A DNA stretch of 44,702 nt from NCBI GenBank assembly GCA_009801015.1, contig VHZZ01000944.1, positions 113,951 through 158,652 on the forward strand. The letters run 5' to 3'. Of the stretch, positions 32,182 to 44,702 are shown piece by piece (positions within the stretch are counted from its first letter, which is position 1; each line of letters opens with the position of its first letter). The notes beneath the pieces were generated by a model. The model was not told where the DNA came from. It did not search any database and saw only the letters and a list, made by a program, of their open reading frames with translations. Source of the stretch: Silene noctiflora. Lineage: Eukaryota > Streptophyta > Magnoliopsida > Caryophyllales > Caryophyllaceae. The translations under genes were made by a program, and so were the position numbers.

Positions 32182-32804
32182 TAAAACATTAATAACTCGA
32201 TTGCGTCTCTTGGAGAGTATCTTAAGGTTAACTTGAGAAAAACAATAAAATAAAAAAACACATGCAGGTCGTGCTCATGAGACATTGACGAAAGAAGCAG
32301 CAAGGTGTGGATTTGATTCTATTGACTCTAATGTCAAAGTTTCCAATAATTATCATATGCCATCTACTCCACTACACTAACAAGTAACAACACATGACGT
32401 TACGACTACGTCACAAGCTTAGCAATATTTAAGACAAGACCGGAAAGAGAAGGTTCTTAGCAAAACTCGTTTGCTAATACCAAGTGAACAAAGGAGCGTC
32501 GATGAGAAAATGGCTGTCAACAATATGAAAACGACCATGTAACTAGAACAGCCGCTTAAAAATATTAGAACAGTCGATACTAATCTATATGGTATATTAC
32601 ATGCAAGTATTTTCTATGTCTAAGTGATCTCCTTCTATGAGACAGTATGTATACCTACACTACTACGCATTCGCTTCTGCTTTTGAAGGCGATACATGTA
32701 TGTCTACACTACAAAAATTATGATGACGGTTTATGAATAAATGAAGAGAAGGTTAACCTACTAGAAGATAGCGAGCTAAAGGCTAATTACTTTACGCTTG
32801 CTGC

Positions 32805-35800
32805 TCAAAGATGACCGTGCATAAGATCTGCCAAAGTAATCTTTCCACAATTCCCGGTATCAAGCTGATCAAATTTCTGGCAAATTAAAAGAATGTCTTT
32901 GTCTGATACCTTTCCCATCTCCTTCAGTTTGTATATCACGTACTCTGATTTACTGCATATAGAAAACCCAAGTTAGTACTCAGACTTGCGTACATATGTC
33001 TGGCCTCGGTCACAAGATAATACAAGCGTCAGATTTGCTGCAACTCAATTTTTAAGACACGGTGACTCTGTCCTAAAATGAGCACAAGGCATAGGAACAT
33101 AAGTTGTGTATTAAGTGTTTTACAATAAAATATACAAAAGTTTGAAAAATAAGATTGCATTAAACATTTGAACATCATACAACACTTCTGTTCTGTTGTT
33201 CTTCCTTTATAAAAGTGTAGGAGCGTTAGAAGTCGGGTATGGATTTCATACAAAATCCTCGAGTGTTTCTTCGAATACAGGATGGTAACCAACTAACCAC
33301 CTCAAAAGTGAAAATCCAAAGTAACATAAGTTGACAAGTGGTCGGAGAACAGGTATCAGAAAACTATGTTGGCTTTAAACTGGATTTATAGAAACTTGCA
33401 GAGTGGTGTATGCAAAGATTAGGCCATCGCGCAACTCAATTGAAGTAAGTGTAACAAAGAAACACAACTACGCCACAACTGCCTCCAGAAACACAGAAGA
33501 AAAGAAGAAATACTGAAAACTTTGTCAAATCAAAACCCTCAGGAGCCTGCCCAATAAGCACAGAATTTTCCCTCAAAAAATTTACCACAATTTCTTGTCT
33601 AAGACGAGACATATTTGTTTTACAATTAAAATGAGTCAAATAGATATCATTTGATAAGATTATTTGTCTAGGGACTAGCAAGAGTTCGTCTCCACTATCA
33701 TTATCTGGTAGTATTTGAGTCCGTTTTAGGAGTAAAACAAATGCCTCCGTCCTAGGTAAGACTAACCGATATTATAAGCACATGATCATATCTAAAGCTT
33801 CAGGAGGGAAGCTCATAATCCTCTCCGAAAAATCTTTATCAATCAAACTTTAATTAGCCAGAATTTGAAAGCTTTCAAAAAACTTAAAATGTGACGATTT
33901 TCTTGCATAGTTTGCAGGTATATCAAACGGCCAAAAGCATGCACAGCCTACAGCCTACCCTCCAAATTCTTCAAAGCGGTAAGCGACACATTTTGTGCGT
34001 GTGCGTGTGTGGGGGGGCTAACTTCTTGCTGATAAGCTTCCTCAACCAAATGCACGAAAAACAGAAACAGTGATGCTCTGCTCGCGAATCTAGGAAAAAA
34101 ATTGACGATTAGGCTCCCACCACTTTCGCTGGCATACACGAAGCACTCAGGATTCATTTGAATTGAGGGTAATGTTACGAGGTTATGACCATCAAAATAA
34201 AGGAGAAAATGGGGGAAGTAAAGGTGGTGAAAAGAAGGAGGGATAGAAGGAGATCTGGAGGATGAACGGTGGAAGAACTATTATTACACTCACTTGAGAG
34301 CAATGCCCGACTCTTGCATCTCTATCAAATGGCGTAACCAGTAAACAGCAAGTCAGAAACTATTACCCTCTCTTCATGTCTTTCCTATATCCACCACGGC
34401 ACCAACCCCATTATTACCTCCTACTTTTATTTGTCACTCCATAGTGGCATTACACCCAATCCAAATGACTCCTCAAGAGTAAAGAGATATCCGGCATACA
34501 CTTACTTTAAAGTAGTATCAATCAGACATACAATTTGTTTTTTTTCCGAGGTTCAATTCCCTATACGCACAAGATCTGTAAACATGTTCTCATCACATGC
34601 AACTTTATGGAAAAAAACTAATAAAGTAACTATTGGTTAATAAAATGGGTTTGACTAACAAGTACGTACGCCCTATAAAATAATAAAGCTATACTTTTCT
34701 CCCTCTTGTTTCCCCTCAAAAAATGAAGAAGAAACAAATTTCAACTCGTAAGCACACATGGCCCATGGGTAGAGGTTAAGAACATGGGGGTGAAAGCAGT
34801 GGCGTTTCTAGGATCCCCGTAATGGGGGTTCGAGTTTACATGAATTTTTTTTTTTACCCAAAAGAAGTTAAAAACCACCATTTTACTACTATTAAATATA
34901 CTACTTGATATTTAGGCATGTTAACAATAAAAAATTCATCAATAGAAAAACAAATCAAGGAACCCCAGAATTTAGCTTTTGAAAGGTCTATCTTTTAGCA
35001 AAATTACTCAAAAAATTGTAAGTAAGAGGGCTTGAACCCGGAACCCTTTCAATAAAATGTAAAAGCTTTCCCACTATGACAGTTATATCTTAATGATTCA
35101 TATTATTCTTACTTGTATATATTTCTTTTCTGGCATCGGTGGAGGTTCAATGGAACCCCATGAACCCCCACTAGAAACACCTCTAGGTGAAAGAAGCAGT
35201 CATGAAAATAGTCCCAGAAATCACCAAAAGCAATTTAAGCCCAATGCAAATGAACCTCAATCAAGCTAAATAACTAATAGGGCTACCATTGCCAACACAG
35301 TTTCATCAAGCGCCTACTTCCTTCAGTCTATAGCTAGGGCTTGAGCAGTTAAGCTATACGACTTTGATTGCACCTTATACTATAAAACTGGAACTCCATG
35401 CCCTCGATCGTGCCTTGGTCTTAATCTCAACCAAAAGGAAATGGGCCTAGCGTTAATTTACGGGAGTCTCGGAATCTTAAGACAGAATTGGATGAGTTGA
35501 AAGCTTAAAGAGCTGTACAAGAGAATCGGGTGAGACAATGACCCTTCCTCAAGGCAAAGGAAATATAACCTACTACCTAGAAGAATGGTCACTGACGGAC
35601 TGATATCAAGGCCATAACCAGTTGATGAACAATAACAGTCAGCTTCCTGGATGATTATCATTAGTTTCAGTTCTACACTTCTTACTTTTTTTCAATAACT
35701 CATCAAAGTATAGATCTATTAAGCACCAATAACATTTTCAACCTCAGCTTACTTTAATACAGAAGAGGTTATTTTCCATTTTTAATTAATTCAAGACCAT

Positions 35801-37395
35801 CTGTGCGAGTTTTACTGTTTACAACTTTGTAAATATTTCTTACAGAAATATTTGTCATCTATTGATTGGAGGTTCACCAATATGTCATAATATAGCTACA
35901 AAGAACATTTTGATGCAACGCCGTTCGTACCCACGACAGGATTACCACATTCACAGCTTTACGCTTTAACAACTAAGCTACCTGACATTATAGGAGCTCA
36001 ATGTAATGCGTTAACCAAACAAAGAAAACAACATGGCAATATAATTAAAGCGTATCAAATGGCCTAAGATAGGCTCTGGGTCTTTCACAACAACAGAAGA
36101 ACTAGCATACAGCAATAATTTTGAAGAATCAACAGGCAACCAAAGCGAATACAAACATAAAAATGGCTATATAATTAAAGCGTATGAACGAATCCTTACC
36201 TCACAAAACCATTATTATCAATATCAGCGGCAAGGAACTGTGACACAGTCAAATCCTGACCAAGCACCCATTTCGCCAACCTCCTATTCCGCTTGTCAAC
36301 TCTAGCTTCAGCCAAGTAAAGAAAAGCCCTAGCAACAGCGAGTGTAGATACTAGCAACCAAATTGATGCAAAGATACGTCCATTCATAGATGTGAATGCT
36401 CTATCACCATACCCCACAGTAGTAACTGACATAACCGAGAGATAAAATGCATCCACCCAACCAAGGTTCTCCATGAAATGCATAACGCCAACCCCTACAC
36501 CAATACACAAAACCACCACCCCTAACGCCAACCCGACCTTCATTCTAATCCTCATCCTTCCCTTCTTCACATCAATAATCACCGACTTAGCCTGTTTTCC
36601 AGCTTTAACTGTCCTAAGTAAGTGATTCTCTTGCAAGTCCAGCACATAACTAACCATCCCACTAAGTAGAATATCAATAAATCCAAATCCAACCAAGACG
36701 AACAAAATGGAGAACACCTTAGTAACGGTCGAATTCGGTGTAATATCTCCGTAACCAATAGTGCACATAGTCACAATGCAGAAATACAAAGCATCAACAA
36801 CAGGATGGGTTTCCCTCACAGTAAAGTTATGCCTATTAAACCAATAGATAAGAATCCCAAACGACAAATAAACCAAAAGCAACAAAAACGCCTGCCTAAT
36901 TATCGCTTTCGAAGTAGGTTCAGGCTTGTCCAAACCCTTCTTAAAAGCAACATCATTAATCACAGCCATAGCAGGCGCAGTTCTGGACCTGTGTAAATTT
37001 GTTTTCCTCCATTTATAATTCGGATCAACCAACCACTGCTGTTGATGCTCTGACTGAGGTTGCTCCACAATAAACGGCACACCACTACTCCCATCATCGT
37101 AAACACTAAAATTACAGTTCTGAACACTATAACCACAACTCTGAGCATTATGAAAGGGTGACGAGGGTAGTTTCGGAGACGAAGTAGAAAGGGAAAGGGC
37201 ATCCAAAAGATTACTCGACGACGAAGGATGGTGTTCCACTGGCCCGAAAATAAGCCGGTCTTTGTACGCAGCAGAAGGGGTTAATGAAACCGAAATCTCT
37301 TCATTTTCAGGAAGTGCAGATAAAGTTAAAGGTGGTGGTGGGGTTACTTGAAGATGTTGGTTTCTTAATAATGGCAAAAGTGGTTCTTTTTCCAT
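32805..37395 (-). CDS. Two-pore K+ channel (TPK/KCO family, TPK2/3/5 type)
   Basis: Exon 1 is 37395..36200 (398 codons plus 2 nt, donor GTAAGG) and exon 2 is 32952..32805 (acceptor ATGCAG). The total is 1344 nt, 447 aa, normal for TPK2/3. The N-terminus is soluble, with a 14-3-3 type site HRSRTAP at 135-141. Four membrane helices flank two pores with filters TIGYGD (212-217) and TVGYGD (326-331). The C-terminus has one canonical EF-hand (DIDNNGFVSKSE, 391-402) completed only by splicing, and a degenerate second one (DTGNCGKITLAD). TPK channels are dimeric K+ leak channels of the tonoplast or, for TPK3, possibly the thylakoid, tuned by Ca2+, pH and 14-3-3. The intron is 3.2 kb. A TTTAG directly before the ATG (ATTTAG|ATGG) and a donor near 37755 hint at a 5' UTR intron. 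Confidence 0.97.
34798..35183. mobile_element. Transposon-like insertion in the TPK intron
   Basis: The left end agtggcgtttctaggatcc (then gggggttcgag) and the right end gaacccccactagaaacacct are clear inverted repeats of about 20 bp with a few mismatches. The middle includes 'gggcttgaacccggaaccc', a phrase common in plant elements of this kind. Non-coding. Confidence 0.65.
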
Positions 37396-37575
37396 CTAAA
37401 TAATTCATCAAAGTATCAAATTACTATTAGCAATGATTTTAATGGGGTTTCAAGTTTGGCGCCATTAAAATGAGTTTCTTCAAGCTTTTCCCACTTCAAA
37501 AGAAACGTTTTTTCCCTGTAAAATGCATCAAACTAAGAGAATCAACAACAATTAATTAATTAATTTACAAAGGCA

Positions 37576-37684
37576 CTGGTGGAGCTAGGGGAGAATAAAA
37601 ATTCCGAACTTTTTCCGAGTCTATGTGAACTATTATCCATTCAATTTTTCGCCCCACCAAGTTCAAATCCGGACTCGGCCACCG
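37576..37684. mobile_element. Small element with 'tggcggagctagg'-type ends, upstream of TPK
   Basis: The left end ctggtggagctagggg and the right end ggactcggccaccgt are imperfect inverted repeats enclosing about 80 bp. It lies about 180 bp upstream of the TPK ATG, possibly within the leader or its intron. Confidence 0.45.
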
Positions 37685-37898
37685 TACAAACCCATGTGAA
37701 TAATCATTTTTTGAAACATGCAAACATGTAAAAAAAAACACAACAAAATCATACCTTTGAATCAATTTGCCCTAGCAGAAACGCTTCGAAACAACGATTG
37801 ATTGATTGATTTAACTGAAACGAAATTCGAGAAATAACCCATTAAATTAAACCTCAAAAACAAGCAAAATATGAAAAAAAAATCACAAAAATTCACAG

Positions 37899-37939
<41 letters not shown>
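37899..37939. repeat. Poly-A tract of 41 bases
   Basis: An uninterrupted A run, read as poly-T on the strand of the TPK gene. The length may be inexact because such runs are prone to assembly error. Confidence 0.9.
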
Positions 37940-37940
<1 letters not shown>

Positions 37941-39753
37941 AATGATTACCTTTTAAAGGCGGGATTTTAACCAAAATAAACGATTTTTTTTTTGTTTTTG
38001 TCACAAACCCATGAACAAGATAACCAAGAGTTGCATTAACAAGATGAAATTAGATTAAAGTAAATAAATGAAGAAATGGGTGATTAAAATGCGGCTAAAA
38101 AGGAGTGAAATGGAAACAGAATCAGGGGGAATCAATTAATAAAGGTAATAAATATCAAAAAAATAAAATTAATTAATTATAATGAAGCGGTGTACTTGGG
38201 AAATGGTGAAATTAAATTTATGGGGTATGAATGAAATAAATGCACAGAAAAAGATATGGATTAAAGTAGAAAAAAAAGAAAGAAATAATTGAGAAAAAAG
38301 GAAAGGTGTAAGAGAAGAAAGGAGGTTGGAAATGAGGAAAAAGGGTGATGAAGGGTGATGAATGAATGAATGAATGATTGAATGGTGGTTACTGATATAA
38401 GTGTGACATTGTTATTGTTTATACAGTTTTTTTTGGGTTTCAATGTTGTGATTACTGATTATTACTGGTCAGTGTCATTGGTTCAGCCGTTCAGGTTCAG
38501 TTTCATCAGTGTTTTGTCATGGTGCAGACAAAATTTACATGTGACTTGAGGCATTTGTTATGTCATCCACCATTACAGATTCTTTGTTCCGTATCCGTCT
38601 CCATTAAATCGGGTTAAATAATAATACCGAGTACTTCACTTGATTAGATGAGATGAATCTTTTTATAGTCCTTGTAGATTTTGTAAACGAGTTAACCGGT
38701 TCGGGCCCAGTTTAGGCCAAGTTAATTTCGTGTTTACAAGAGTTCGAATTAGGTCGAATCTGATGGGATTTTATCGAGTTCGAGTCATTATCGGGTAAAG
38801 TATTATCATGTTATTTATGGTTAATAACAGATTGTGTAACAATAAACATTCAAGTCGAGTTACATTCGATTGGGTCAATTCAATTCCAGATCAAGCTTGA
38901 GCATATTTGGGGTGATCCCTTTTCCTTACCCCTTCATTCTCTTTCCCTTTCCCGTACAAAACGCCCCCTAAATTCTTTTTGTTATCATACTATCAGTTAA
39001 TGATGGGCGGAATTGACCACCCACACTAGAGAAATGGGTAAAAAAACAGGCATTTGAAGAATTTTTTTTAAAAAGCCCCGAGACCTCCAACAATAAGGAT
39101 CAGGCCCGTGGCCAGAGCTACAGAGAATGGGCCAAGAAAGGGGCCGGCTGCAGGTGATCCGACTGATTAAGGATAAAAGGCAAGTATTTAGTGCCGTGGG
39201 TGGCGGAGAACAATGAGAGAAAATGTGGGTGTCATACGGTACTTTGTACAAGCGTAACTTAAGGTACAATTATACAAGTCATGACATGCAACGCAAGAGT
39301 CTACGAGGAATTATTGCCCAGATAATGTATATAAATAAACACTTGCTAGCATCATCGTAGAGTATTACCGGCTCACTGGAAACGGATTTACCCAACATCA
39401 CACACGCAACATCACACTTCCGTTGAATTGTGAGAACATATATTTAAATAACGAAGGGTCAAATAAAGATCACAACGCGACATTATGCACACAAGTGGGA
39501 GTAAAATTTTATACAAGACAGCCGATGTGTCTAACAAAATAAGATTGGGACTCAAATTTCAACCAAAAAACTTTTGTTTCAACAAAATAAGTTTACATGT
39601 CACATTCGTTGATGATAAACTGATCATTACCATACGATAAAACTCAAATGAGAAAAGCTGGTTGCTAAATTGGCTACTTGTCGCAAGAGTTCCAAATATA
39701 ATGTAGAAACTTGAAATGTAACCAATATTCTACACATTAAAACTTCATCTACC

Positions 39754-43506
<3,753 letters not shown>

Positions 43507-43599
43507 TTTTGGTTGCGGCGGAGGTGAGAGAAGTGGAAACCCTAGAAATGAATGAGACTTACCTCAGTGAGAGAGAATTTGAGGGTGGAATAGGGTTTA

Positions 43600-43629
43600 T
43601 ATTTATAGATTAGGGTTTTAATTTGGGCT
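43600..43629 (-). promoter_or_regulatory. RPL35 core promoter: TATA box, telo-boxes, site II element
   Basis: Reading the gene strand: AAGCCCAAA (site II core TGGGCT on the other strand) near 43624..43629, AAACCCTAA near 43611..43618, TATAAATA at 43607..43600, then AAACCCTA again near 43592..43598 and GGGTTT near 43540. Site II with telo-boxes is the typical signature of plant ribosomal-protein promoters, coupling them to cell growth. Confidence 0.7.
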
Positions 43630-43639
43630 TTTCTGCATT

Positions 43640-44702
43640 TTGAGTCCACTAGGTAATTGGAGTTGTGTTTTTAGGTCACGTCTCATGCTTCTCTGCTTCG
43701 TTTTATTAGGACTAAACCCACTAAAATTGACCCGATTTAAGTTAATCGATTCAGAAATTTTTTTAAGTCATACCTATACGTGAGGCTTTAAAAAAACAAA
43801 TTGTTTTCTCATTTTATTTTTAATGAGTGCCGGGGGTATCATTTTGTGTATTGTTTTACAAGAGGCTTTAAAAAACAAACACTGATTTTTCATTTTATTT
43901 GCTTTTCTATCTAAATAAAAAATTTCATGGACTATTTTACAAATAAAAGTTTATATATACAGATAAATACGACTGAATAAAAAAAATGTTTATTTTTCAA
44001 TTGTTAACGATAAGGTGTAAGTGTGTGATACGATTGAGGTCTTGGCTAGTGCTAGTCATGATTCGATGGACAACGGTCTTATGTTGGCAATAGGGGTCGA
44101 TGTTTCGTCAAGTCTGATGGTACGGTTCGTTAGCATGGTCTCATGCGTTGAGTACGTCTAAGTGCATGGCTTCTACATACAAGACTCTTAAGTTTCACTT
44201 TATTTGGTCAATAAAGGGGATTATTGCCCTATTTAGTTAGTTAGCCGTTTATTACCATTCATTTGGATGCTTATTACTACGTTTATTAGGGCCTTAATTG
44301 TTAGAATTGATGGCCATAATTTACTAGTTTAATGTAGTCATTAAGAGTCTTTTATTTGTTTTGAACGGTTGTCTTCTTGAGACTATTTATAGTTTTAAAG
44401 ATTGTAGTTTGACGATCATAATCAAACAAAATTGCTTGTTAGCACAAATTCTGTTATTATTNGAATGCGTTTGAATTTTAACTCGATCGTTCACAATAGG
44501 TCTTGAGTCCGTTCACCGTTGTCGAATTATAGGTCTAATCTATACAATATAATAAAACAACAACCAAAATAAGTTTTTTTTCCCCCAACATCTCTATTTC
44601 ATTAAAAATAATTTTTAGGATCCTTTAAAAATAGGCCCACTAACTAAATAGCCCAATACATATAATTTCTTTTATGTTGCTAACTATGAGATTTTTTTTT
44701 TT
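43640..44702. other. Upstream spacer of RPL35 to the window end
   Basis: No coding region is recognised. The stretch 44030..44540 has mixed composition (gaggtcttggctagtgctag, then a gap, then cttcttgagactatttatag) and reads like a retrotransposon LTR, with tctcttgagact-type leader text before a transcript start. Neither paired LTRs nor a primer site were found. Poly-T ends the window. Confidence 0.35.

Larger units (their letters stand above)
23544..32804. other. Gene-free spacer between WRKY and TPK, rich in small transposons
   Basis: About 9 kb with no convincing coding exon on either strand. The reading frames present (such as 31687..32115) are AT-rich and fall inside mobile elements. It contains at least eight mobile-element-like units listed separately, a poly-A run near 24487..24511, a short (TA)n at about 29641..29656, and two CACGTG motifs at 27014 and 27067. 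Parts without anything I can name are about 23720..24480, 24520..25440 and 28080..29690. Confidence 0.6.
37396..39753. other. Spacer between the TPK start and the RPL35 stop
   Basis: It contains the TPK 5' untranslated and promoter region, a small element (37576..37684), a 41-base A run (T run on the gene strand; 37899..37939), an atga/gatga microsatellite near 38345..38390, and a GGGTC-type repeat around 38695..38900. A minus-strand stretch around 39065..39160 can encode a short hydrophobic peptide but has no clear gene around it. Confidence 0.6.

Noticed and set aside
43558-43570. Possible 5' UTR splice donor (GAG|GTAAGT) of RPL35
   Set aside because: A consensus donor is present, but no suitable acceptor lies between it and the ATG at a workable distance, so a leader intron is not supported.
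44030-44540. Full LTR retrotransposon at the right end
   Set aside because: LTR-like texture only. No second LTR, primer-binding site, polypurine tract or gag/pol coding was seen within the window.

Overview
The window is nuclear DNA of a flowering plant. Coding sequence is split by GT-AG introns (one GC-AG), the DNA is AT-rich, and the spacers are full of small non-autonomous transposons. The proteins are closest to eudicot families. The repeat families suggest a Caryophyllales-type genome to me, but that is an impression and I cannot test it. A few single N bases (154, 336, 423, 646, 44462) show it is draft sequence.

Five protein-coding genes can be supported, all on the minus strand. From left to right: the first two coding exons of a purine permease (PUP family, cut by the window start; 1..883); a complete 15-exon REDUCED WALL ACETYLATION gene (RWA, Cas1p-type polytopic membrane protein for cell-wall polysaccharide O-acetylation; 4899..13086, 553 aa); a 3-exon group IIc WRKY transcription factor of the WRKY8/28/71 type (17888..23467, 348 aa); a 2-exon tandem-pore vacuolar or plastid-type K+ channel (TPK2/3/5 type; 32805..37395, 447 aa); and a 4-exon cytosolic ribosomal protein L35/uL29 gene (39754..43506, 123 aa). 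I joined exons by hand from splice sites, reading phase and family similarity, and all phases close exactly. The genes share no pathway; they are ordinary neighbours in a gene-moderate region.

Spacers and long introns hold MITE-like elements in several multi-copy families, two short Helitrons in opposite orientations with textbook ends, a Stowaway-type MITE with TA duplication, and an LTR-like piece carrying a 5S-rRNA-derived segment (Cassandra-like TRIM). The 9 kb between WRKY and TPK shows no convincing gene.

The most interesting feature lies in the last intron of RPL35. Seven related units of about 105 nt, all in the same orientation as the host transcript, look like an intronic C/D-type snoRNA array. 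Terminal stems covary between copies, an internal hairpin covaries, and the segment before a D-box-like AUGA is antisense to rRNA. The left group carries a 14-nt match to 25S rRNA. The right group carries a 12-nt match to 18S rRNA at the same place. This looks like a tandem snoRNA family that changed its guide during local duplication. The rRNA matches are from memory and need an alignment to confirm.
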